DNA from: Coriobacteriaceae bacterium
GTDB taxonomy: Bacteria > Actinomycetota > Coriobacteriia > Coriobacteriales > UMGS124
Length of the DNA stretch: 19,720 nt
Direction: 5' to 3'
Assembly (NCBI GenBank): GCA_019421015.1
Contig: JAHZGC010000033.1
Span: forward strand, 1-19,720
Shown here: in pieces, positions 7,507 to 17,100 of the stretch
How positions within the stretch are numbered: position 1 is the stretch's first letter
Layout of the letters: each line of letters starts with the position of its first letter
Program-made: the position numbers and the translations under genes
Notes under the pieces: generated by a model
The model's database searches: none
Told to the model about the DNA's origin: nothing
What the model saw: the letters and a program-made list of their open reading frames with translations, nothing else

Positions 7507-7933
7507 CAGCAGCGCCCTTATGTTCACCTGCAGCCTTATCGAGTTTATCGGCCGACAGCAACATCTCGAGCGCCTCCAAGTGGTTAAAGGCCTCGGGACA
7601 GACGCCCTCAAGCGCATATACCGCCATGCCGACGTGCTCCACAGCGAACCCATCGCCAGCGTTGCCGACACCTACGTAGAGTTGGCATCCCTGCAAACGG
7701 GCAGCTTCGACAACGTGGCCGCCTGCCGCTACCTCGTTCCAGACTATTGGACGATAGGGGCCGTCTACGCCCGCCTCATCGAAGACGTCGGTACCGGCGA
7801 GAACCCCATCGACGATCTCGAGCACGTCTATGAGTCCTGGGTTAGCGATGCCATCTCGAACTACAACACCGATTTCTACTACCAACCCCGCGACTACATT
7901 AAGGAATGTTACCTGGCAGGGGAAGTGCTGTAG
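7499..7933 (+). CDS. DUF3791-like protein with extra C-terminal region, putative antitoxin partner
   Basis: The protein has 144 residues. The first half (about 6-65: an LMFTCSLIEFIGRQQ helix, then LQVVKGLGTDALKRIYRHADVLH) has the look of DUF3791, a small helical family often encoded beside DUF3990. The second half (about 70-144, with DYWTIGAVYARLIEDV and NTDFYYQPRDYIKECYLAGE) is not one I recognise; it doubles the usual DUF3791 length of about 70 residues. Its ATG lies inside the 3' end of the DUF3990 gene with GAGGTG 4 nt ahead, so synthesis is coupled to the upstream gene. The pairing suggests an antitoxin or immunity role, with toxin first in the operon. An alternative is a substrate or adaptor for the transferase. 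Confidence 0.65.
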   Translation: MSNSSALMFTCSLIEFIGRQQHLERLQVVKGLGTDALKRIYRHADVLHSEPIASVADTYVELASLQTGSFDNVAACRYLVPDYWTIGAVYARLIEDVGTGENPIDDLEHVYESWVSDAISNYNTDFYYQPRDYIKECYLAGEVL

Positions 7934-8004
7934 TCCGCGCCGTCCATCACGAACGGCTATCATAGCCCTCCCGCCCCGTCCGCCTCCACCCCGAAAGGCT
8001 CCCC

Positions 8005-9294
8005 ATGAAGCAGCTGCGCCCCTACCCCCAGGCCGTCATTACCAAGAAGGGGGCCCGATTCCTCGAGGCCGGCAACGTGTGGGTCTACGACGCCGAGGTG
8101 CTCGAGATGCGCCCCGCCCCCCTCGACGGGCGCGAGGCGCAAAACGGCGACCTCGTGGACGTCGTCGACGAAAAGGGCGGCTACCTGGGCACGGGGCTTC
8201 TCTCCCAGCAAAGCAAGATCCGCGTGCGCATCGTGTCACGCAACGCCAACGACCGCTTTGACGAGGCCTTTTGGGAGCGCAAGATTCGCTGGGCCTGGGA
8301 GTACCGCCAAACGGCCATGGGCCGCGCCAGCCTGCCCGGCTGCGCCCCCGACACCGACTGCTGCCGCGCGGTCTTTAGCGAGGCCGACGGCTTTCCGGGC
8401 CTCGTGGTCGACCGCTACGGAGACGTGCTGGTGACCGAGAGCCTCACCGTGGGCATGGAGCGGCTGCGCCCCGTGCTGTTCCCCCTGCTCGCCCGCATCG
8501 TGGGCGAGCACGGCACGCCGGTGCGCGGCATCTTCGAGCGCAACGACGCCCGCATCCGCGAGAAGGAGGGCCTGCCGCTCTACAAGGGCTGGTACGACCT
8601 GGAGGGACTGCCCACGCCCGAGTCGGCGCGCCTGGTGGTGGCCGAGAACGGCGTGCGCTACAACATCGACGTGGAGAACAGCCAGAAGACGGGCTTCTTC
8701 CTCGACCAGAAGTACAACCGCCGCGCCGTGGCCCGCCTGGCCCAGGGCCGGCGCGTGCTCGACTGCTTTACCCACGTGGGCACCTTCGCCCTCAACTGCG
8801 CGGTGGCCGGGGCCGAGTTCGTCCACGGCGTGGACATCAGCGCCACCGCCGTCGACTGCTGCCGCCACAACGCCGAGCTCAACGGCGTGGCCGACCGCAC
8901 GCGCTTTACCTGCGCCAACGTCTTTGACCTGCTCACGGGCCTCGACGGCGACCGCGACGCCATGCGCGAGGCGGGAGGGCCCTTCGACCTCATCGTGCTC
9001 GACCCGCCGGCGTTCACCAAGAACCGCAAGACCGTCCACGAGGCCACCCGCGGCTACCGCCAGATCAACTACCGTGCCATGCGCATGCTGCCGCGCGGCG
9101 GCTACCTGGCCACCTGCAGCTGCTCCCACTTCATGGACGACCAGCTGTTCCGCGACGTGATCCGCGAGGCCGCCCACGACGCCGGCGTGCAGCTGCGCCA
9201 GGTCGAGGCGCGCCAGCAGGCCCCCGACCACCCCATCGTCTGGGGCATCCCCGAGACCAGCTACCTCAAGTTCCTGATCTTCCAGGTGGTCTAG
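8005..9294 (+). CDS. rlmI: Class I SAM-dependent rRNA (cytosine-C5) methyltransferase, RlmI family
   Basis: The protein has 429 residues. An N-terminal PUA domain (about 8-80) is followed by the linker domain typical of RlmI/YccW and a Rossmann methyltransferase domain (about 215-425). SAM-binding motif I is LDCFTHVGTFAL (252-263), motif II ends in VDISATAV, motif IV is VLDPPAF (331-337), and the catalytic cysteine motif is CSCSHF (371-376). E. coli RlmI methylates C1962 of 23S rRNA at C5; the same target is likely here, but paralogues exist in Gram-positives, so the symbol is tentative. The ATG has AAAGG about 7 nt upstream and follows the DUF3791 gene by 71 nt, with a TATCAT at 7958-7963 that may be its -10 box. 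The next gene starts 3 nt after its stop. Confidence 0.88.
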   Translation: MKQLRPYPQAVITKKGARFLEAGNVWVYDAEVLEMRPAPLDGREAQNGDLVDVVDEKGGYLGTGLLSQQSKIRVRIVSRNANDRFDEAFWERKIRWAWEYRQTAMGRASLPGCAPDTDCCRAVFSEADGFPGLVVDRYGDVLVTESLTVGMERLRPVLFPLLARIVGEHGTPVRGIFERNDARIREKEGLPLYKGWYDLEGLPTPESARLVVAENGVRYNIDVENSQKTGFFLDQKYNRRAVARLAQGRRVLDCFTHVGTFALNCAVAGAEFVHGVDISATAVDCCRHNAELNGVADRTRFTCANVFDLLTGLDGDRDAMREAGGPFDLIVLDPPAFTKNRKTVHEATRGYRQINYRAMRMLPRGGYLATCSCSHFMDDQLFRDVIREAAHDAGVQLRQVEARQQAPDHPIVWGIPETSYLKFLIFQVV

Positions 9295-9297
9295 CCC

Positions 9298-10704
9298 ATG
9301 GCCACCGTCCCCGTCGCGCGGCTCCTGCCGGCCGCCTCGCCCATAAGCCGCCTCTCCTACGTGGGCTCCCAGATCCTGGCCGATTTGGGCCCGAGTGAGA
9401 CCGAGCTCACGGCCCGCGCGGTCAAGCGCATCCACAAGTCGCTCCCCGTACCCGTAGAGCAGGAGGTCCTGTGGGCCGACGTTGCCTTTGGCACGCGCCC
9501 CCACGGCCTGGTGCTCACCAACGCCGGGATCTTCCTCAAAGACGGCCCGGCCGACGACGAGGACGACGATGAAGACCTGGGCGAGACACCCGCCGATACC
9601 GGCTACCACTACCTACGCTGGCACAACTTCGACCCCGCGCTCATAAGCCACCGCGAGGGGCACCCCACCCTTGACGGGCAGCCTTTTCGCGACGCCGACC
9701 GGTTCTTTGGCCTGGCCGCCGCCTGCGTGCGCCTGACGAACCGCCGCGTCCGCATGCGGCGCGCCGGGCGCAAGGCCGCCTCCCCCGCCATCGACACCGA
9801 CGGCCCCGTGCGCACCCGCTGGCGGCCCACGGTCAAGGAGACCTTCCAGAGCTGTCTCGACGACGAGGGCTTTTGGGGGCCGGTGACCACCGACGACCTC
9901 CCCTTGCGCATCGAGGTCCCGGCCGACCAGTACGACGCCCTGCTCCAGCGCGTGCGCCGCAAGGTCGCCGACGGCTGGGCCCCGCCGCTCGAAGACCCCG
10001 ACGCGGCAGCCGTGCTGGTGCGCAAGAGCCCCTTCACCTACCTTCAGGGCGTCAACCTGGCCAAGACCGGCCGCATCCCCAACGTCGCCTACAACCCCGC
10101 AACGGGGGCCGTGGCCTGCAAGGACCCCCGCGGCCTCGGCGCGGCGCTCGACGGCTGGCTCGCTGGCCGCCGCAAGCTGGCAAAGGGCGCCCCGACCTCC
10201 GAGGGCTCCTCCGCAGAGGCCGCAGAGGCCCTGGCCAGCGGGGCCGCCTCGGTAGCCGACGCCTCGCAGGTGGCCCAGGCCAACGTGGCGGGCTTCTTGG
10301 TCGACAACGCCGCCTCCACCGCGGGGCGCACCGTGGGGGCCGCCGGCGCCCGCGTGCTCACGGCCGCCATGGGCATCACGTTCGCGCCCTTAGCCTTGGC
10401 GGCGAGCTTTGCGCTGGGCGACGTGTGCGGCCGTGCCGGCTCCCAGGCGGTCTCGATGGCCAAAGACCTGTTCTTCGAGCCCGAGGCGCAGGTGTACGGG
10501 CGCCTGCTCGACGGCATCGTGGCCAACGTCGTGTTCGAGTACGCCCTGACCGAGGCCGAGCAGACCGTCCTCGCAAGCCTCATGGCCAAGGTGGACCCCC
10601 AGGTGTTTGAGCGTCTCGGTGCCGCCCTGCGCGAGTCGGACGAGCAGGAGCAGCAAGTGCGCGCCCTGGTGGTCCCCTTGTGCGAGGCCGTACGGCGAGG
10701 GTAG
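9298..10704 (+). CDS. Protein of unknown function, coupled to the rRNA methyltransferase gene
   Basis: The protein has 468 residues and I do not recognise the family. The N-terminal part (about 50-115) reads FGTRPHGLVLTNAGIFLKD, then an acidic loop of Asp/Glu (84-95), then YHYLRWHNFD; this strand pattern is reminiscent of bacterial PH-like domains, but that is a guess. A central motif YLQGVNLAKTGRIPNVAYNP (248-267) looks constrained. After an Ala/Ser-rich stretch (300-350), a hydrophobic Ala/Gly segment at about 352-377 could be a membrane or hairpin insertion. A charged helical C-terminus ends the protein. The start follows the methyltransferase stop by 3 nt, with AGGTGG as ribosome site inside the upstream gene, so the two form an operon. 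Codon use equals that of neighbours, so it is surely coding. Confidence 0.85.
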   Translation: MATVPVARLLPAASPISRLSYVGSQILADLGPSETELTARAVKRIHKSLPVPVEQEVLWADVAFGTRPHGLVLTNAGIFLKDGPADDEDDDEDLGETPADTGYHYLRWHNFDPALISHREGHPTLDGQPFRDADRFFGLAAACVRLTNRRVRMRRAGRKAASPAIDTDGPVRTRWRPTVKETFQSCLDDEGFWGPVTTDDLPLRIEVPADQYDALLQRVRRKVADGWAPPLEDPDAAAVLVRKSPFTYLQGVNLAKTGRIPNVAYNPATGAVACKDPRGLGAALDGWLAGRRKLAKGAPTSEGSSAEAAEALASGAASVADASQVAQANVAGFLVDNAASTAGRTVGAAGARVLTAAMGITFAPLALAASFALGDVCGRAGSQAVSMAKDLFFEPEAQVYGRLLDGIVANVVFEYALTEAEQTVLASLMAKVDPQVFERLGAALRESDEQEQQVRALVVPLCEAVRRG

Positions 10705-10740
10705 CGGCACCGAGAAGAGCGTGGCGGCACCGAGAAGAGC
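10701..10740. repeat. 20-nt tandem duplication over a stop codon
   Basis: Positions 10701-10720 and 10721-10740 are identical in 19 of 20 bases (GTAGCGGCACCGAGAAGAGC and its copy with GTGG). The first copy contains the TAG stop of the upstream gene; the second does not (TAG became TGG), so the duplication leaves the protein unchanged. Confidence 0.85.
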
Positions 10741-10753
10741 GTAGAGAGATACG

Positions 10754-10787
10754 AAAAGAGCCCCCGGGATGACCCGAGGGCTCTTTT
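10754..10787. terminator. Bidirectional Rho-independent terminator
   Basis: AAAAGAGCCC (10754-10763) pairs perfectly with GGGCTCTTTT (10778-10787), with a further CGGG/CCCG inside. The plus strand ends in TTTT and the minus strand also has a T-tract, so it serves the plus-strand operon and, from the other side, tRNA-Leu. Confidence 0.93.
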
Positions 10788-10797
10788 GCATTCAAAG

Positions 10798-10883
10798 TGG
10801 TGCGGGCGAGAAGACTTGAACTTCCACGGGGTTGCCCCCACATGGACCTGAACCATGCGCGTCTGCCATTCCGCCACGCCCGC
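10798..10883 (-). tRNA. tRNA-Leu (anticodon CAG)
   Basis: This is a class II tRNA of 86 nt including the encoded CCA. The acceptor GCGGGCG (10883-10877) pairs with CGCCCGC (10808-10802), with discriminator A. The anticodon stem CATGG/CCATG encloses TTCAGGT, giving anticodon CAG at 10850-10848. A long variable arm (GTGGGGGCAACCCCGT) and a T loop TTCAAGT are present. It reads CUG, the favoured leucine codon in such GC-rich genomes. Confidence 0.97.
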
Positions 10884-10893
10884 GCAGAACTGC

Positions 10894-10923
10894 ACTATAG
10901 CACCGTCTCCATGCAAATGTCCA
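10894..10923 (-). promoter_or_regulatory. Promoter of tRNA-Leu
   Basis: On the minus strand TGGACA (10918-10923) and TATAGT (10894-10899), each 5 of 6 to consensus, are separated by 18 nt. The start would fall a few bases before the tRNA 5' end. Confidence 0.75.
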
Positions 10924-10962
10924 GATGCAACTTGCTCAACCAGACAGCTTCACACGTCGTTC

Positions 10963-11005
10963 AAAAACCCATCCCGGCGGAGAAGCCCCGGCCCAACCGC
11001 CGGGA
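10963..11005 (-). terminator. Terminator of the giant surface-protein gene
   Basis: Read on the minus strand, TCCCGGCGG and CCGCCGGGA form a perfect 9-bp stem (11005-10997 and 10980-10972) followed by TGGGTTTTT (10971-10963). It starts 25 nt after the stop codon and precedes the tRNA-Leu promoter. Confidence 0.8.
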
Positions 11006-11029
11006 CCACCCCGCCAGGCACATGGCCAA

Positions 11030-11161
11030 CTACCGCGCGCCGACCCGCGTCCGCAGGCGCAGCCATGCCAGCACCGCGCCGGCCAAGGCCACCAAGGCAC
11101 CCCCGATCGCCGCCAGCGGGGCCGTCCAGCCCGGGGTGCCGTCCCCGGTCTGAGGCACGTT
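11030..11161 (-). other. Cell-wall sorting signal of the giant surface protein
   Basis: NVPQTG (11161-11144) stands at the place of LPXTG, with V instead of L. It is followed by a short spacer, a hydrophobic Ala/Leu/Gly helix and the basic tail RLRTRVGAR before the TAG. Sortase would cut between Thr and Gly and link the protein to peptidoglycan. The preceding linker (about 11165-11255) is Pro/Thr/Gly-rich. Confidence 0.92.
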
Positions 11162-14100
11162 CGAACCCGGGGTTCCCGGCTTGCCGGGAGTCGGGGTGTC
11201 GGGCGTTCCCGGCGTGGGCTTATCGGGCGTCGGGGGCTCCTCGGGCTTCTCGTAACGGTTGGCGAACACCGGGCTGCCGTCGGGATAGGTCACGCTTGCC
11301 AGCAGGTTGCCCTCGCCGTCGTCGGTCACGTCCACCACCGCCGTATAGGCGCGGCGGTCGTAGGTCATGCCCGCCTCGGTACCCACGACCTCGGCGATCG
11401 TATAGGTGTAGGTACCGGCCGACTCAAAGCGCAGCGCGCCGAACGCCACGCTGCCGTCGGCCAGGTTCACGCCCTCGGCCGCCAGCGCACCGTTGGCGTC
11501 GGTCACCGTGAACCTAAAGGCACCGTGGGTCAGCTCGCGGCCCTCAAGCGTCTTGGCGGCCCCGAGCACCACCTCAACCGGCGCGGCCTGATAGGTGTTC
11601 TTGAACGCCACCGGGCCGTCAGGGTAGCTAACCGCGGCAGCCAGCTTGCCGGCGCCCGCATCGGTCACGCTCACGTGCACCCCAAAACGTGCGCCGTCGT
11701 AGGCCACGCCCGCAGTGCTGCCAAACGGGGGCGTCTCCACCACTACCAGGTCGTACTCGCCGGCCTGCGTAAACGCGATCGTGGCAAAGTCGATAGCCGC
11801 CGCCTCGCCGTTGGCCGCCGCCCCCGACGCACCGCCGGCAAGCATCTTGCCGCTGGCAACGTCATACACCGCAAAGCTGAACTCATTGGCCTCCATGGCG
11901 CGGCCCACAAGGGTCTTGGTACCCTCGAGCTTGACCTCGGCCGGTCCCTCGGGGGTGTAGGTGTTGACGAACGCCACCGGGCCGTCGGGGTAGGCCACCG
12001 TGGAGCTCAGGGTTCCGTCGGGGTTGGCGGCCACCGTTACCTGCACGGTAAAGACCTGGGTCGAGAAGGTCACGCCCGCGATCTCCTGTCCCTCGCTCAC
12101 CTCGCGCACCGTATACACGTAGGTTCCGGGCTTGGCGGGAACCGCGAACTCCGCAAAGGCGATCTGCGACGGCTGGCCGTCGGCCGCAGCACCCGAGACG
12201 CCGGCCGCCACCCGCTCGCCGGCCGCATCGAGCACCTCGAAGCCGAACTCCTCCGCCTCCATGGCGCGGCCCGTGAGGGTCTTGGTGCCTTCGAGCTTGA
12301 CCACCGGAGGCTCCGCAGGGCGCTCGACGTTCTCGAACACCACGTGGTCCATGCCGTCGAAGCCCTCCATGGTCACCGGGACCGCACGATCGGAGTCGCC
12401 GTCCTCCAGACGGTCAATCCTCTCGATGGTTGCCACCAGAGCGTTCTTCTGATCGTTCTCGTGCACGTCCACCACGACACGGTACACGTCGCGCTCGTAG
12501 GTCACCCCGTTGTAGGTCCACGAGCCATCGGGGTTCTGGTACGCGCCCAGGGGCACGTCTTCCATTATGAGATAGCTGTGCTTGCCCAGTGCGCTCGAGG
12601 TCAGCACCGGTGCAGCGGGCACGGCCTCGCTCACATAGGGCATCGCACCGGCATCGTCGGCAACAGCCACCTCGGGGGCGAGCAGGGCCTCGATCAGGCC
12701 CTCACCGCCCTCAAGCCCCTCGGGAGCGTCGGCCCCCTCAGAGCCACCCTGCTCCTCGCTCGGAGCCTCGGGCTCCAAGGGTTCTGCCGGCCCCTCGGGC
12801 TCTACCGGTCCCTCGGGCTCGCCTGGCTGCTCGGGAACCGTGGGCTCCCCGGGTACCCCCGGGTCGCCCGGCTGCTCGGGATCAGGCCCGGGCGCAGGCT
12901 CCACCGGCACACCGGGGTCGATCGGCCCCGTGGACTCGCCCGGCTGCTCGGGCTCGACGGGTGCTGCGGGCTCGACGGGCTCAACAACCTCGACGGGCTC
13001 CTCGACCACCGCGGGCTCGGGCACTATGTTGTCGTAGGAGTACACGATCGTGCGGAAGCTCACGTTGCCCGCGGCGTCGTTGACGCCCCAGCTCACCCGC
13101 TCGCCCGTGGCCTCGTCGATCACCGAGAACGAGAAGGCACCCGGCTTCAGCGCCAGCGGGTTGCCGTTGCCGTCAACCAACTGCTTGTGGGCGCGCAGGT
13201 TAAGGAACGTGCCCTTGCCGCTAAAGGAGTTCTGGAACACAGGTGCCAGACGGTTGCCCCACTCGTCGACGAGCTCGGTGCCGTCGACGTTGCGGTAGAC
13301 CGCCTCGGTCACCGCCAGGCCCCCGGCCTCGTTAAAGCCCACGGTCACGTCGAGCAGGTACGCCGCGGTGTCGTAGGTCACCGACGGGGCGCCGTTGTTG
13401 CGCTCCGTCAGCACGTAGTGGTACGTGCCGGCTGCCGAGAACTCCAGCGCCTTGTCAAAGACCACCGGCCCGTTCGCGTTCGCCATGCCGCGCGCCACCA
13501 CGCTGCCCTGCGCGTCGCTGCCGTTGTTGTCGGTCACCTCAAAGCCAAAGCTCAGTCCCGTCAGGTCGGCGCCCTCGGGGCCCCACGTAGACTTGTACGC
13601 CTCGGGGGTATAGCTCGCCTTGGGAGCGTCGTAGGCGTTCCTAAAGACGGGCCAGTTGCCCTCCACCGGCTGCTCGCAGGCCATGTCCCAGAAGTATGCG
13701 GGCGCGCTGGCGGTCATCTGGCCCAGACCGTCGTCGACCACCCACACGCGGGCGTAGTAGCGCGTGCGGTCGTAGGTCACCAACGGCAGGTTGCCCACGT
13801 TCTCGGCAATCTCGTAGGTGAACGCCTTGCCGCGCGTGCCGTCTTCGTACTGCTCGGCGTCGGCCATGGAGGCCGCGTCGTAGGTGATCTTCTCAAGCGA
13901 GACCGACACCGGCGTTCCGTCGGCCGTGGCAGGCGCGATGCCCGTAGCCGCCACCCGGCCGGTCGCCAGGTCGACCGCCGTGAACGAGAACTCATTGCTG
14001 TTGATCGGGCGGCCCGTCAGCACCTTGCCCACCTGCAGCACCGCCTCGGCCGCGCCCTGGTGCGCATAGACATTCGAGAAGACCATGCTGTCCACAGCCC

Positions 14101-17100
14101 CCTCCGCGCCCTCAAGCGTCACGGTCGGGACGGCCGAGAGCACGCCCTGCCCGTTGTCGGTGAGCGTGACCTTTACCAGGTAACGCGCCGGGTCGTAGGT
14201 AACGCCCGGCAGCGCGTACTTGTCGTCGGGAACAAGCTCGCGCACCACGTAGAAGAACTCCTTGGTGCGCGTGCCGTCGGCGGCCGGGGCCACGTCGGCC
14301 AGGTCGGCCACCGTGTAGGTGAGCGCGTTGGCCGGGAACGCAAAGATGCCCTGGCCGTTGTTGGTCACCGCGATGACGCGCTCGTTCTCACCCTCGCCGC
14401 TCACCAGCTGGAAGGTGAACTCGCCGGCCTGCAGCTCGCGGCCCTCGAGCACCTTGACGCCCGTAATGGGCACCATCACGCGGTCGCCGGCATAGGCGTT
14501 GGTAAAGACGATCGGGGCGTCCGCCTCGGTTGCGTTCACCAGCTTCTTGGTCGCCACCAACGACCCCTCGGTGCCGGGGGAGACGTTCACGCCGACGACG
14601 CGCGTCACCGTGTCGTAGCGCACACCGTTCACCGGCCGCCCGTTCTCGGCGCCGGCCGGCACCCGCTCGGTCACCTTGAACTCGTAGTCGCCGGCTCTGT
14701 TGAACGCCATCTCGCCAAAGGCCCACGGGGCCGACCACGCAGCCGAGCCGTCCTCGAACTGGACCGGGTCGCCGTTGGTGGTCTCCAGGGACTCGGGCAG
14801 CACCACGGCGCCCTCCTCCACGGCCTTTTGGGTCTGGTCGTTGCCCGGCGCGAGCACAAACGTGAAGGCGCCTGCGGCAAACGGCCGGCCGGTCATGACC
14901 TTGCTGCCGTCGATGGCCAGATGGGCCGGGCCGTAGTCCTTCGTATTGATAAAGGCGGCCTCAACGGTCGCACCGGTGGTCAGCGAACCCTCGGCGTTCT
15001 CGACCTTCGTCTGGGTCCAGCCGTCGGCCGGGGTCTCGACCACCTGGTAGGTGGCTTTCTCGGGCAGGCCGATGAAGCGTATGGCCTCGAGGTTGCGCAG
15101 GGTCAGCGGGACGCTGTCCGCCAGGACCGGGCGCCCGTCGGCGAACTGGACCGGCTCCGGCTCGCCAAAGACCCACGCACCCGCCTCGTCCTTCTCGGTC
15201 GCACGGGCCATGAAGTAGCTGCCCGCCACCGGCTTGCCGTCGGGCGCGACGACCGTCACGTCGAAGGCAAAGGCCGCGCTGCCGTCGTCGGCGACGCCCT
15301 CGGGTACCACTGCCGTCTTGGAGACGAGCAGGCCCGTGACGTCGGTGTCGACCTCGACCTCGTTCGAGGGCTTCTCGGGCTTGGGCTCCTCGGGGTCATC
15401 GGGGTTGTCGGGGTTGTTGTCGTAGTGGGTGCTGGCGGTGTTCACCCACTTCGTGTACGCAGGAACCTGCGGGACCTTGACCGTAAAGCGCACCGTCTTG
15501 CTCTCGCGCGCGGCAAGGTCGCCCACATTCCAGGTGATGTTGCCCGTCTCAGCGTCGTACGCGCCGTCGTCCAGGACCTCCACAAGCTCAAGACCGTCGG
15601 GCACGTGGTCGGTCACCACGACACCGGTGGCGGCCTGCGTGGACTCGGGGCGCTTGGGGTCGTTGGTTACCGTGACGTGGTAGGTCACCTCGGCACCGGC
15701 CGGCACGTGCAGCAGCACGTCGACGGGCTTGCCGTCGTGCTGGCCGGGCGTGCTCTGCAGCTTTTTGATGACGACGTTCGGAACGTCGGTCTCCTCCTCG
15801 ACCGGGTTAGAGGGCTGCTCCTCGCCGGGGCCTTCGGGGTTGTTGTCGTACGAGAGATAGCCCACGTTGGTCCACTGCGTATACTCCTTCACCGCAGGAA
15901 CACGCACGTCAAAGGAGACAATCAGCTTTTCACCGGGCAGCAGCAGCTCGGCATCGCAGCTGACCGTGCGGCTCGCCTCGTCGTATGCAACGCTGACGGC
16001 GCGGCCTTCCACGGTTGCGCCAGCGCCGTCGACCACGGCGCCCCAGAGGGAATCCAACACATAGCCGTACGGAGCACCCGAGGGCGCAGTGGGCACCACG
16101 TCGGTAACATGCAGGCCCTTGGCATCGGCCGGCTTGGGATCGGCGGGGTCGTGCGTCACGACCAGCTGATAGGTCACGACGCTGTCGCGCTCCACATGGA
16201 GCAGGTCCTTCGTAAACTCGGACTCTGCACCCACCCTATGCAGCTTCTCAATAAGAAGCTGGGGCACCGGGCTCTCGACCTTGACCTCCTCCGAGGGAGG
16301 GGTATCGGGGGTGTTGGGCGACGTCACCGTGGCGACGTTGGTCCACGCCGTGTCTTGGGTCACCGTGGGCACCTGGACCTTGAAGGTCATCACGCGCGTG
16401 CCATGGGCCGGCAGGGTGCCCAGGCTCCAGGTGATCGTGCCGCCCTGCTCAACGCCGGCGACGCCGTTGTCGCTCATGGCGGAGTCGGCAACATAGACCA
16501 GCGACACGCCCTCGGTCACCGGGATCTTGTCGGTCACCACCACGTCGAGGGCATCGGTATCGGAGTCGTTACTCACCTGGAGCTGGTAGATCAGCGTGCT
16601 GTTCGCCTCGGCCACCAGCGGTTCCCGGGTGTAGTCGATAGGCTCGCCCTCGGGAACGCCGTCGAGCACGGCCTGGGACTTGTGAATCTCAAGCTTGGGC
16701 TCGCCCGGCTGACCCTCGATGACCACCTCGTTGGAGGGGATGGGGGTGTCGGGTCCCTCGGGGTTGTTCGTATAGGTAGTCGAGCCTTGGTTTATCCAGG
16801 TGCTCTGGTGGGTGATGGAGGGCACCTTTACCCGGAAGGTCACCGAACGAGACTGGCCGGGCTCGATATCGCCCACATGCCACTCAATGGTGGGTACCGG
16901 CTCGCCGGTCACCACGATGGTTCCCTCGGCGGGGTTGTCCACGCCCACGATGGCGGCGGACCTTTCTATGTAAGAAAGGAGCGGCTCTTCCTCGGGCACC
17001 GTGTCGCGCACCACGACGCCTTCGGCCGTGACCTTGGAGTCGTTGGTCACGACCAGCTTATAGATGACCTCGTCGGCCGAGGTCACGGTCTCGGTCTGCT

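Noticed and set aside
6778..8004. Integrated element using tRNA-Ser as attachment site
   Set aside because: No integrase gene and no second copy of the tRNA 3' end were found downstream; only a short 13-mer repeat elsewhere was seen.
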